64,000 nucleotides of DNA from Fulvia fulva (taxonomy: Eukaryota; Ascomycota; Dothideomycetes; Mycosphaerellales; Mycosphaerellaceae). The notes under the pieces were generated by a model. The model saw only the letters and a list, made by a program, of their open reading frames with translations. It was not told where the DNA came from and searched no databases. The stretch spans positions 1,612,001-1,676,000 of the forward strand of contig NC_063023.1 of NCBI RefSeq assembly GCF_020509005.1. Reading direction: 5' to 3'. Shown here in pieces: positions 10,700 to 20,377 of the stretch; the first letter of the stretch is position 1; each line of letters begins with the position of its first letter. The position numbers and the translations under genes were made by a program.

Positions 10700-12208
10700 A
10701 TGGATCGAGTAGAGACCATCCATCAAGCCCCATCAGAAGACCGCAACGTAGCCCGCTTCGAACCCGGCGACAAAGCCAACCCTCGCAACTGGCCAGCATG
10801 GCGAAAATGGACCATAGTGGCCAGCATAGGCCTGATCGATCTTACAGTGTCCTTTGGTGCATCCGGGTACTCTCCCGCGTCAGCGTCATTCAAAGATGAG
10901 TTTCACGCCGGCCACGAAGTCGGTCAGCTCGGTCTTAGCCTGTACGTTCTCGGCCTGGCATTCGGTCCCATGTTCATAGCACCGCTGAGTGAATACTATG
11001 GCCGGACGGCGTTATACCTCATACCATATGGCTTGTTCCTGATCTTTCTACTGGGCACCGCGTTGGCGACGAATCTTGCTCATTTCCTGGTTCTCCGACT
11101 GCTATCAGGGACGTTCGCTAGTGTAACGATTGCGAATTTTGGTGGAACCATTGCAGACTTGTGGCCGAGACATGAGGTTGGGCCGGCGATGAATGTGTTC
11201 CTTTGGGCAGCGGTCTGTGGAAGTCCACTGGGGTTTCTGTTCATGTCGATCGTCGCGCAAGATCATGGTTGGAGGTATGTGTTCTGGTCGTTACTCGGGA
11301 TCTGTGGTGTGCTGTGGCTGCAGATGGTCGCTGTGTTGGTTCCGTTCGGGAACGAAACGAGGCATTCGGTGATCTTGCGGAGAAGGGCGAAGAAAGAGAA
11401 GAAGCTGATTCCTGGCGAGGCGCAAGCACGATCGTTGAAGAATCTGTTCCGTGTCACGCTGTCCAGGCCGTTCCGCTTCCTGACGTCGGAGACGATCGTG
11501 ATATTCGCAGCGCTGTATAATGGCTTTCTTTATGGACTATCCTTCATGTTCAACAGCGCCTTTGGCTTGGTGTTTGGCAAGCAGGGATATGGCTTTGACA
11601 CACTCGGTGTAGGGTTATGCTTCCTGGGCCTGTGCATTGGGATCAGTTTGGGTCCTGTGGCTGGCATATGGCAAGAGAGATACTATCAGCGGCGAGTACA
11701 CGGCGAGAAGCCTTCATCCGCAGGCTCCTCCGAGACCGACTCTTTGCTGCAAACGAGCGAAGACCACAAACCGAAGTACATTCCAGAAGCGCGCGTGCAG
11801 CTCGGAAAGGTCGCTGCCATAATGCTACCTACAAGTCTCTTCCTGTTTGCATGGACGTCGCCGCCGCAGTATGGTATCCACTGGATTGTCCCTATCCTCG
11901 CGACAGTGCTCTTCGGCTTCAGCTTCTTCACTCTGATATTCATGATGGCAATCTACACGGAGGAGAGCTACATGATATACTCAGCATCAGCACTTGCAGG
12001 GATAGGATTGGCGCGCAACGTAGCGGGTGCTATCTTTCCGTTGTTTGGGAGTAGAATGTTCGAAGGGCTGGGCTATAACTGGGCTGGCACGATTATTGCT
12101 GGGCTGGCATGCCTACTGGCGCCGATACCCTTTGTGTTGGAGCGTTATGGGCCGAAGCTACGAGAGCGTAGCCCCTTTGCGTGGAATCATGCGGAAGATG
12201 AGGATTGA
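10700..12208 (+). CDS. MFS transporter, DHA1 drug/polyamine exporter type
   Basis: Intronless 502-residue ORF. The N-terminus carries the NPRNWPAWRKW motif that precedes TM1 in fungal DHA1 (Flr1/Tpo1-type) proton antiporters. After TM2 comes LGLAFGPMFIAPLSEYYGR, the motif-A region of the family. About twelve hydrophobic segments in two groups of six are separated by a charged loop (SVILRRRAKKEKKL, then PSSAGSSETDSLLQTSED). Length is typical. Divergent from the NRPS-like gene at 6731-9913, so a role in exporting its product or in self-protection is plausible but inferred. The substrate cannot be stated. The ATG at 10700 follows a pyrimidine-rich leader and gives the expected N-terminus. Confidence 0.92.
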   Translation: MDRVETIHQAPSEDRNVARFEPGDKANPRNWPAWRKWTIVASIGLIDLTVSFGASGYSPASASFKDEFHAGHEVGQLGLSLYVLGLAFGPMFIAPLSEYYGRTALYLIPYGLFLIFLLGTALATNLAHFLVLRLLSGTFASVTIANFGGTIADLWPRHEVGPAMNVFLWAAVCGSPLGFLFMSIVAQDHGWRYVFWSLLGICGVLWLQMVAVLVPFGNETRHSVILRRRAKKEKKLIPGEAQARSLKNLFRVTLSRPFRFLTSETIVIFAALYNGFLYGLSFMFNSAFGLVFGKQGYGFDTLGVGLCFLGLCIGISLGPVAGIWQERYYQRRVHGEKPSSAGSSETDSLLQTSEDHKPKYIPEARVQLGKVAAIMLPTSLFLFAWTSPPQYGIHWIVPILATVLFGFSFFTLIFMMAIYTEESYMIYSASALAGIGLARNVAGAIFPLFGSRMFEGLGYNWAGTIIAGLACLLAPIPFVLERYGPKLRERSPFAWNHAEDED

Positions 12209-12335
12209 GAGGATGGAAGCGGCGCGCGAAGTCATTGCATTGTGGTATCTAGTGGCGCGAGCCACCCTTGAGGGTTGGTGGTGGTGGCGAGGTGATGCCG
12301 TTGTCGCGGTAGCTAGATCAATATTAGCAGTGCTA

Positions 12336-12500
12336 TCAGATGTCCTTCATCAATCGCTTCACGTACTGCTTCGCCAGCTTGCCGCGGACGCGAGGGTCGG
12401 TGCCCATTGGGGCGACCAGGTCGTCCTCACGCACTCCGAAGCAGCAGAGGAGGCGGAGGCGGTGGCGGAGGTGGATGAGCTTGAGCTTCATGCTCGCCAT
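12336..12500 (-). CDS. Small basic protein of unknown function, 54 aa
   Basis: Short ORF from ATG at 12500 to TGA at 12336: a basic, helical product with LKLIHLRHRLRLLCCFG followed by DDLVAPMGTDPRVRGKLAK and ending YVKRLMKDI. The amphipathic N-terminal part followed by CCFG looks like a possible lipid-modified or membrane-bound small protein. A longer frame upstream is only the translated pentanucleotide repeat (HTTPHHTTPHH) and is rejected as coding. I do not recognise a named family. The repeat at 12503-12546 lies directly upstream, in what would be its 5' UTR. Confidence 0.5.
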   Translation of the reverse strand: MASMKLKLIHLRHRLRLLCCFGVREDDLVAPMGTDPRVRGKLAKQYVKRLMKDI

Positions 12501-12546
12501 GTTGTGGTGTGGTGTGGTGTGGTGTGGTGTGGTGTGGTGTGGAGTA
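12501..12546. repeat. GTGTG pentanucleotide microsatellite
   Basis: Eight or so head-to-tail copies of GTGTG/TGGTG, then degenerate copies to about 12575. It abuts the start codon of the small minus-strand ORF ending at 12336, so length changes would alter its leader. Confidence 0.85.
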
Positions 12547-12885
12547 GTGTGCTGTTGGTGATGTGGTGTGGTGTGCTTTGCTTGTCTTGATGTTTGTGTG
12601 GTATGTTCAATATGACCGCGTGCGCTTCCTCCGATTCTCTCCAGCTTCAGCATCGTCCTCGGCGCTGTTCCTCAAACAGCCAGACGAGCTGCATACGCTA
12701 ACACTAGCTCAAGCACAGGCCAGAGGGCGAGGTATAAGTATTTTCTCCTCTCTCTTCTCGAGCCTCTCTCCCTTTCTTCTTCAGCTGCCGCCCTGCTTGA
12801 CGTTGAGTTCTGACCTAGCCTTTGCTGGCAGAGTCTCAACACCTCATGAGTAACATTGTGAGAGGTCAGGATACGCTGGCTGTCT

Positions 12886-13068
12886 TCAATTTTTGGTCCT
12901 CGTTGACAGTTCGCTGAGCTTGCTCATGTCTGTTGACATCGTGTCGCTGGTATCGCACTGCCCCAGCCGATGCAACCTTTTCATCATCCTCGGTGCCCAT
13001 GGGCCTGACGCTGAAGAAGAGTCCCTTCTTTGTTGTTGTCCTGCTGTTGTTGTCGTTGCGTGCCCCAT
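12886..13068 (-). CDS. Possible small Ser/Thr-rich protein, 60 aa
   Basis: ORF from ATG at 13068 to TGA at 12886; product starts MGHATTTTAGQQQRRDSSS and contains GPWAPRMMKRLHRLGQC followed by a Ser/Thr-rich tail. No family recognised. Listed because composition looks protein-like (basic central segment between polar ends) and the frame extends openly upstream; it may be the last exon of a spliced gene or chance. Confidence 0.22.
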   Translation of the reverse strand: MGHATTTTAGQQQRRDSSSASGPWAPRMMKRLHRLGQCDTSDTMSTDMSKLSELSTRTKN

Positions 13069-13682
13069 GTTGCTGTCCTTCGTACGTGGCGTGATGTTTG
13101 TGCTGGGTGTTTGCTGCAACGTACCATGGCGCCGAGAGCATCTCACCTGCCCGCGTAGTCTTGTATTGAGCCTGTGTATCAGTAGTTGTGTCTTTGCGGT
13201 GCCCTCAATCTCCCTCTCGGTACCGTCTTGATGCTGGATCGTCGCCGCCATTTCACGTCTCTGTCTATTCGCCACCTTGTATCCGCTCGCGGCAGTGCAG
13301 CTCTGAACGCGACCAGATGCTCGACATCCACCCCATCGCCGGCCTTATCATGGCTTCTGCTAAGCGGTAGATAATGGAGGTGATGATACCTCCGAGGCGC
13401 TGCAGGCTCAACATCAACAGCGATACCTCCACCCTATCGTCAACGAAGGCAGCAAAAGCACCTACACCCGCCAGCCCATCCTGAAACCTTCAACCGACGC
13501 TCAGACAGCATATTTCGTCGTATCCCGATCGATCAAGCGCCACTGAGAAGGACACGATGCCACGGCGGCACCGACACACGTGCCCGCGACCCAACCACAG
13601 ATTCGGACGCGAGAGGCAACACAAGCGTGAAACTCACCCGAAGTACATGAGCATCGAAGCACAGTACAGTATGATCCCTGAT

Positions 13683-14123
13683 TCATGGGTTGCGAGTCAC
13701 TGAGGACCAACTGGCGGACATCAAGGGCGTAGGGCCGCCGCAAGAGCAAGAGGTGACACCACAATGGAATGGAGAGATGAACATGACACCAGCCTGAAGG
13801 CGCTCAGAGCACGCCAGGTGGAACATCACGCCTTGGGGATAGCCTGAATGCCACCGCACGCGTGGTGCGCCAGCATTAAAGAGTAGGTGGCACCAAAGGC
13901 CGTCGGTACAGCGCACAGTATAGGCCAACCATGGATCATGAGAGGCGTAGCGGCATGCCCCAACCGCGTGGTCTACAGCAACAGCCACCAGGCAGGTGCA
14001 AAGTAGAGCTGTGGCAAGGGTGACGACAGCGACAACGGCAGCGAGACACTGGCGGGCGGTAGCATTGCGGCAAACCGATGCTCCGGCAACAAGGAAGTAC
14101 AGCTGGACGTTGAAGCGCGGCAT
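13683..14123 (-). CDS. Doubtful Cys-rich ORF with membrane segment
   Basis: From ATG 14123 a 146-residue frame starting MPRFNVQLYFLVAGASVCRN with a strongly hydrophobic segment (CLAAVVAVVTLATALLC) and eleven or so Cys in the rest. It could be a secreted or membrane Cys-rich protein, but the region is repeat-laden and no homolog family is recognised. The frame remains open upstream without an ATG. Confidence 0.2.
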   Translation of the reverse strand: MPRFNVQLYFLVAGASVCRNATARQCLAAVVAVVTLATALLCTCLVAVAVDHAVGACRYASHDPWLAYTVRCTDGLWCHLLFNAGAPRVRWHSGYPQGVMFHLACSERLQAGVMFISPFHCGVTSCSCGGPTPLMSASWSSVTRNP

Positions 14124-15185
14124 GATGGGGCTCCTTGCTTCATAGTACCGACATGCCGTGGCGAAGAGGCCAACGTACTTTCGCCGCCCGATCGCCGCTT
14201 TACCCAGAGACGAGCGGATTCCTGCCCATACCGAAGTCACCATTCTGACAGTACGAGTAAGAGAGCTTGAACGCATCACACAAAAGACCAGGTGTCAGGA
14301 AGGCGGACCAAAAGCTTGCCACAGGGCTTGGAACCAAAGAGAATGGACGAGCAGCAATAGTACAGTGTACCGAAGTCCTGGCTGAGGTTGCTACACTGGA
14401 GCTCGCAAACCACAGCGAGATGATTGCGGTGGTCGAAAGCAGTGGCGCTGACCATGGCATGGTCCATTACCGGTCAATAACTTCTCAAAACGCATCTTGT
14501 TGTGAATGTCGTCCGCCGACAAGTCCTCCTGCCTTTGCGTAGCTCCATTGGGATGTCAAGTCGTCGAGAATGCAGCAGCCACCTGGTCTTTACTCTCTTG
14601 GGTATCGACGCAAAGGTCCCGTCAGTTGCACGAGGCCAAAATCGGCGGAGCTTCCTCTTTGAGCTGAGGAGGTGTGCCAAAGTCCAAGTCGGCTCATCTC
14701 AAGCACGACACTCTGTCGCGTTGTGCTCTTCAGCCCTCTCTCCTCCAACCATAGTACTGGCCGGCGTACTGGTAACCATGTCCACCATCGACAGGCTGGC
14801 CTGGGTCGGCGTACTGGTCACCACGACTCGAAACGGGTGGTATCTTGCTGCCGAGGGACAGAGTGACGTTCTGTGGGCGACCGCCAGCAGTGCGTGACAT
14901 GTTGGCTGGAACTCATCCAGAGGAAGTGAAATTTGTAACAAGGTCTCCAAGCATGAGGCGGCGGAGGGATCGTTATCTAGCGAGGGCTCACGCCTGACCT
15001 CCGACCCTTTGTGAACCACCAACTCTGTTGCTCCGGGGCCATCGTCGCCAAGACTTGGCCGACATGAGCCATAGCCAGCGAAGCCATATCCATTGCTGCG
15101 ACCAAGACGGTAGGCATGAATGGCGGAGCGAGCGTCATGCTGCTGTGGTACGTATGAGTTGTTCATGCAGCTCATGGCAGCTTGG

Positions 15186-15213
15186 CCGTTGGCGTTGGCG
15201 TTGGCGTTGGCGT
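15186..15213. repeat. GTTGGC hexanucleotide repeat
   Basis: Four perfect tandem copies of GTTGGC; on the minus strand it would encode alternating Ala-Asn. Confidence 0.8.
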
Positions 15214-15245
15214 CTAGGGTGAAGGCATCGTTCCGGGAGTGCATG

Positions 15246-15557
15246 CTTGGTGGATACATGGCTGGAGGGGCGCCGACAGGACCTGGGCCACCTGTGATGT
15301 ACCGACCGCCCTGCTGGAAGCCGAAGGCAGGCTTCAGCAGTCCCTAGTGAGCGTGCCAAGCAGCATCCACCTGCAGCTGGCGAGGTGTGCCGCGATCGAA
15401 GGCAGGTGGATACATTGCTGGAGGAGCGCCGACGGGATCAGACATGAACGGTGGAGCGTCGTGCTGCTGGAAGCGACCAGGTGAAGATGTCGACCAGACC
15501 CACGACGTTCTGTTCCGGCCCAGCCTCACTCTGCTGGAAGCGACCAGGTGAAGACGG
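15246..15557. repeat. Degenerate direct repeats of a Gln/Pro-rich unit
   Basis: The 24-bp block beginning CTGCTGGAAGCGACCAGG occurs exactly at 15464-15487 and 15531-15554 (spacing 67 bp). A second pair encodes VGAPPAMYPP on the minus strand near 15250-15285 and 15405-15440, each next to a Phe-Gln-Gln segment, about 155 bp apart. The frame relation between copies is broken, so this reads as a decayed tandem array of a Pro/Gln-rich coding unit (minus strand, about 14700-15560) rather than a working gene. Confidence 0.55.
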
Positions 15558-15801
15558 TCTCTGGATGGCGAAAAACCTCATTCATCTTGATGGCAAAACC
15601 AGGCTCCGTACTCATCGACTGAAGGAAGAAGACGCCCGCGCAGAGGATGCCGTGCTTAGCAGCATCGGCCATGGCATCCAGACAATAGTAGAGGATAACC
15701 ACCACATCGTCCAGCATGCAGTTGTCGACGTTCTGTGTCGGGCCATCCTCGAATCTATCAAGTCTCAAAGGTATCAAGTAAGTGAAGAGTCTCCCATCTC
15801 T

Positions 15802-16279
15802 TCACGAGTCAATGACTCGGGGACCTACGCGTGACTGTCGCCTCCCGGACGACAGCGGATCCCATACGCACCACAGCTGCCGCAGCAGCAGTAGTACAGT
15901 CTGCCGAACTCCTGCCAGAGCCCGAAGCCAGCCAACGACTGACGGCACGGTGGTCAAGCCCATGCTGTCTTCGAAGGTGTGCTCCCAGTATTCCGTCTTT
16001 TTGATACCCTTGGCGTATGCCTTGGAGAAAGCAGACTTGTGCTCGAGCGCGTTGACAGCGATGGAGAGCTGGGCCATTGGGTGGAGGTCAGATGGGCAGC
16101 GGTCGATGAGCTCGGCGGTCGTGCGGTGTGCCTGCATGCTCACGGTCAGCAACTGTGTAGGTTACATTCCTGGCTCAAGCGAGGAATGTGGCGGCGATAC
16201 GCACCTGATTGTAGAAGCTCTGTGGTGAGGGTGAGGATGAGGGTGAGGGCCCCTCGACAGCAGTGTCAACGCTGTACAT
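15802..16279 (-). pseudogene. Citrate synthase fragment behind a new 5' exon
   Basis: Exon 1 16279-16205 (ATG, 25 codons, product MYSVDTAVEGPSPSSSPSP then QSFYNQ), a 52-nt intron with GTGCGT donor, TAACCT branch-like site and ACACAG acceptor, and exon 2 16152-15802; phase 0 on both sides. Exon 2 contains DRCPSDLHPMAQLSIAVNAL and AYAKGIKKTEYWEHTFEDS. This matches the internal helix region of eukaryotic citrate synthases (DLHPMAQ, then AYxxGxxKxxYWExTFEDS), about 50 residues. The parts with the catalytic His and Asp, including the expected LHGLANQE motif, are absent, and after EDS the similarity stops. It is therefore a gene fragment, not an enzyme. The spliceable first exon means it could still be expressed as a 141-residue protein; that is inference. 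Confidence 0.55.
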
Positions 16280-18569
16280 GGTGGTGCCGTGTGATGGTGT
16301 TGATGTTGAGTGGAGGAGCGAGAAGAGAAAGCGAAGGGCAAGCTGGGTGAATTTGGCGCAGCTGCCGCTCCAGACCGCCAAAACACAGCGAGCTCGGACA
16401 CGCAGGCCAAATCGCCACAACAGTCTGGCAAGCACACCCTCGCCGCTGTCTCTTCAGTGCCAGAGAGTGGGTCTTCGTGAAGTGCCTACTCTCAGTCATT
16501 GACAGGAGTACGCCCGGGTGAACCTGCCATGAGACTTGAGTTGCTACAGCGATGGTTCGAAACGTGCCCTTCGCCTGCCACACAGCTACTCGTGGGCACA
16601 GGTGCTCAGGCTAATTGAGGCCTCTACAAGATGCGGCCTCCCTCCTTCGCGCAACAGCCGCAAGGCTTTGTCCTCCGACCGTGTCTTTGGTCCTTCGACC
16701 ACGGCAGGAACAATGCATTGTCTCTCCTGCGCGGTCTCCCTCAGTGGCTGCGCACCCGCGCCCCCGCTCGTGGGGTAATGGGCCGGCGAGAGCTTAAGCT
16801 ATATGGTGGGTGCGTGAATATGTACCTCATCCAAAGCACGAGCCAACTCAAGCTCTTCATTACAGCTGGTCAGTATGGGTGAGCGGTTTAGACGGGCGGC
16901 GAGCAGCAGAGCATGAGCAGAGCAGAGCAGAGCAGAGCAGCAGCAGCAGAGCAGAGCAGAGCAGAGCGGATATAGGCACTGACCGGCCAAGCGTTCGGAA
17001 GCGCATCTTTTTTCGCCCTCAACGAGGCCATTTGTTCAACACCATTTTTTGCGCAGCGGATAGTCGTTACGAAGGGCATGACCATGATGATCAGGAGCCT
17101 CTCCGTCGTTCAAATATGCGGAACAAGTGTTGTGCGCTGTTGTATGCTTTTTACAGCAGTCAAAGCCATTGAGTAGTAGCGGGCTTCAGATATCGGGGCC
17201 CTCTTGAAGCTGAGGGCGTGATCTGACTGACACTTTTGAGCAACAGACACACACCATCGCAATGCCTTTCACCAATATGCCGGAGGCGACTCCGCAACGT
17301 GACCACTTTCGACAGCTTTCGTGGCCGTTGCCAGGAGATGAAGCAACTGAAAGGCTGTCTCCACCGCTGCCACGATATCAGGAGCGAGTTCACCACGTGA
17401 AGAAGCTCCTGCATCGATTTTGCACCACGCCGCAATTACACCCAGCACGTCTGACATGAGTCGAAGCCATCAAGACGCGCCCGAGCACGAACCACCGAGA
17501 GCCAACAGGCAGCTTGCTTCGTAGCAGCAGCTTCTTGGGCGCAACGCAGGATCCAAGAGCCGCCCAGGCGAACCTCCCCACCCCGAATGTGCAGAGGCCC
17601 AACGCCGTACTTCACACCAAGGCTATGCGAAGGCCAGGAAGAGTAGAGGTCAACCCATCGAGAAGAATAAAGGCAAGAGGAGATGCAGCCGATTCTGGAC
17701 ACGCACCTGGTCCGCCATAGGAATGATCCGCAAGAGGAGCTCAAGGTGATGATACAGACGGATAGCTCTCAAGCGTGGATATTTGAGGCCAAAATATTCA
17801 AGAGGAGGTGCGACGTAAAGGATAGATCCAGGGTCGACATCACCGGCCGCTCCGGTCGCTTTGCTGTCTCAGTTCCATGCGGCTAAGTCATATACAACAG
17901 GCAAAGGCTGGTATTACATGGCAAAATCTCTCTGCCGCTGAGGCTCAGTCGAACAAGAAGTCTTTGCGACCTCCTGCGACTGATCTACTGAGGCTGTCAA
18001 GGCTGTTGGACGACCTCGTGTCGCCTATCAGCTCTAACGGTATCAGTCGCCACGGAAGCAAGGTCTGCTGGTCCGCCTTGTGCCTTTGGATTGTCTCGTA
18101 TATGCGAGCCTCCGGATGGTATGCAGTTTCCATGGCGCAGGATATGGCGCTGGGATATTTCGGGACGATTGATGTCTACCATGCGAGGACAGATCGAATC
18201 GCTTGAGGGAAGCAGCGCAAGGTGACTTGTGAAGCACTACCAGGAGACACTATGGTTCGTTCTACACCCATCATGACGCGAGCAGCCCTCACAGCGAAGT
18301 AGGGTTATCCTTGCTACCGTCCTGACAATGTCCGGTCATGGGGACATGTCCCTGCTGCTTGCAATGGACGTGGATTGCACAACGCCGCCGTTATCAATGC
18401 AAGAGCATGTACCTCCGACCGAGCATGAGTGATACACACTGTTCTGCAGAGCGCCCATCTTTATATGTGACAGTCCAGCAACAGAGCCAGGGCTCATGAC
18501 ACACTTTTCCTTTCATAGATCCAGCTTCTCTCCTATCCAGCTTCAAGCTTCCATAAGATATCCTCTTCC
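16280..18569. other. Gene-free 2.3-kb stretch
   Basis: No credible gene on either strand. It contains the GCAGA microsatellite (16916-16967) and, at 18440-18569, sequence resembling a promoter and pyrimidine-rich leader for the weak ORF at 18570. Confidence 0.4.
16916..16967. repeat. AGCAG/GCAGA pentanucleotide and CAG microsatellite
   Basis: Tandem AGCAG copies interrupted by a short (CAG)n run, then more AGCAG copies. No overlapping gene identified. Confidence 0.8.
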
Positions 18570-19133
18570 ATGCATTGCTCGTACAGTCTTAATCATGTAG
18601 ATTACGAGGAAGCGAAGATGTCAGAGAGTTTCCAAGCTCTTCCCAGCACAGGTCTTCATGCTCTTGCTTTGCGGCGATCATTCCTCCGCTGTCAATCTTC
18701 AACATCCTCCATCTTTTCGATCCTGGCCCAAGTTCCGCAAGATGAGTACATGACCGGCAGGCTACTCTGCGCCAGCGACAGAACCCAGACAATGTCCAAT
18801 ATTGATACGATCCGGTGGTCGTTGATACGGGACAGAGAGGCCTGGCAGAGAGAGGGGAGTGGGAATGTGAAAGTTGAGTTCGACGTGCCAGAGCATCGGA
18901 GTCCTGATCACGTGCATGCCCGACACATCTGGCCGGAGAATCTGAGTAGCTGCTTTCTCATCGCTGCATGCACGTCCACGGTCGTGCTAATGTTCAAAGG
19001 ACCTATGGTACTGCTAAGCATATCACGACGTGGCCCTTCTGTCTGTCGCCCTCATAGCGCAGTCAGTCGGTCATCACCGGAGTACAAGCAACCCGCTCCT
19101 TCTGCACGACGTGAAGATGAGGACTTCTGCTAG
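18570..19133 (+). CDS. Hypothetical protein, weak ORF
   Basis: ORF of 187 codons from ATG 18570, with an internal ATG at 18618 (MSESFQALPSTGLHALALR). It follows a pyrimidine-rich leader and precedes an apparent 3' region before the convergent gene at 19219. One moderately hydrophobic segment (SSCFLIAACTSTVVLMF) is seen late in the protein. No family recognised, composition rather unstructured. It could be chance. Confidence 0.3.
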   Translation: MHCSYSLNHVDYEEAKMSESFQALPSTGLHALALRRSFLRCQSSTSSIFSILAQVPQDEYMTGRLLCASDRTQTMSNIDTIRWSLIRDREAWQREGSGNVKVEFDVPEHRSPDHVHARHIWPENLSSCFLIAACTSTVVLMFKGPMVLLSISRRGPSVCRPHSAVSRSSPEYKQPAPSARREDEDFC

Positions 19134-19218
19134 GATACACAATACGAGGTATATTGCCACGATCACACTATTTCTAACATAAAACCTCAGCGAAGCCCCA
19201 AGACTACCGATCACATCA

Positions 19219-19974
19219 TCACTTCTTAGCAACCAACAACCAACTCTCAATCAACACCCCACCCGCCTTCTCAACCTCCCGATTCCACGTACTATCCAGC
19301 GTACTCTCCCAACTATGCGAATCCCCACTTTGGCCCATGATTCCATCACAAGTCCTCTCAACATCATCCTTCAACTTCTGCAACGCCTGGCCCGTCACCA
19401 GAACATTCTCCTGCAAGACCTTGACCCGCTCGCTCTCAAATCCGGCCTGCATCGCCAGAGATTTCAGCTCATTCTCCATGGCACTTTCCCGCCCGCCTAC
19501 AGAGTTCCTTCGGCCGGTGGCTGAGAAGACTGACTTCATGATGACTTCCACTGGGTTTCGCTTCATGCAGGTCACGATTGCTGTGCCGTTTGGGGCGAGG
19601 CCGTGGTGGATTCCGGCTAAGAGTTCGGATGTGCCGCGTTGGCTGTAGATGTCGATATGGGAGAAGGCGTGCGTTGAGCTGCCGTCCTGAACTTGGGATA
19701 CGACCTGAATGTTGGCACCGCGTTGCAGCTCCGGCGATAATTCATGCTCAGCAGTCTCACCAGAGACGACAATGCCTCGTGGCATATCGTACTTATTCTT
19801 CCACAGCCATTCTGCCAATGTTTCTGCTGTCTGGCTGCTGCATGTGAGGATCGTAGACTCGCCGTTGAGCTTAAGACCTGGGCCTTGTTCGTTGAGGACC
19901 TGCTGGAGGAGGATCTTGCGAGCCGGCTCGAGGGCCGTGACGACTGGATCTTTTGAGGCCATCTTGATCACCAT
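19219..19974 (-). CDS. Methyltransferase-like protein of unknown function
   Basis: Intronless ORF; ATGs at 19974 (MVIKMASK) and 19962 (MASKDPV) are the likely starts, giving 251 or 247 residues; the frame is open further upstream to 20118. The protein has alternating strand-helix order: STILTCSSQTAETLAEWL, then PRGIVVSG, FSHIDIYSQRGTSELLAGIHHGLAPNGTAIV, the last resembling the post-motif strand of class I SAM-dependent methyltransferases. The glycine-rich SAM motif I is not clear, so the enzyme may be degenerate or bind something else. Located beside an aldo/keto reductase and a transporter, but nothing proves a shared pathway. Confidence 0.62.
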   Translation of the reverse strand: MVIKMASKDPVVTALEPARKILLQQVLNEQGPGLKLNGESTILTCSSQTAETLAEWLWKNKYDMPRGIVVSGETAEHELSPELQRGANIQVVSQVQDGSSTHAFSHIDIYSQRGTSELLAGIHHGLAPNGTAIVTCMKRNPVEVIMKSVFSATGRRNSVGGRESAMENELKSLAMQAGFESERVKVLQENVLVTGQALQKLKDDVERTCDGIMGQSGDSHSWESTLDSTWNREVEKAGGVLIESWLLVAKK

Positions 19975-20377
19975 TTTTGCAGTCAGCTGAAGTTGAAAAT
20001 GAGGTTTAGAAGCAGGTTTCTCGTTGTTGCCCAAGGAATTATGCAACTTGAAACAATCGACCAGGATCATTACCTTTCCTGGTTGTGAGGGGTTCCTGCT
20101 GACTTGCAAGATCATCATTGGCTGTATCGTGCATATCCTTGTAGTCAGTACTGTGTTGTATGCATTGTCCGTCTGCTGTGTCTAACTGTGTTGTCAGCAT
20201 GATGATGTCTATCCCTCGTGTCAGACTTGGGAGGCTTCATGAGCAGAATGTTGCAAGGAGTCTGTGCCACGCCAAGGTGCAATGGCATGGCACGGTCTTG
20301 CGAGTGGCGGGCGATCCAAGAAAGGACTCAATTCATGCTGGGTATCTATCATCTATCCAAGCTTTTGTGAAGAAGAT

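Larger units (their letters stand above)
12547..15801. other. Gene-poor 3.2-kb stretch
   Basis: No ORF with recognised family content. It contains low-complexity and repeated DNA (see separate entries) and two weak minus-strand frames listed separately. Many overlapping frames of 60-200 codons occur on both strands without motifs, as expected from GC-rich noncoding or decayed DNA. Confidence 0.45.

Noticed and set aside
12501..12546. Telomere-like repeat
   Set aside because: The unit is GTGTG, not TTAGGG, it is short and internal.
12336..12653. Long 105-codon ORF through the GTGTG repeat
   Set aside because: The N-terminal half is only translated microsatellite (HTTPHH); the internal ATG at 12500 is the sensible start.
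16550..16570. GGTTCGAAA as a tRNA B box
   Set aside because: No matching A box or cloverleaf in the flanks.
12500..19200. RIP-mutated transposon
   Set aside because: The stretch is not AT-rich, and no transposase motif or long terminal repeats were found.
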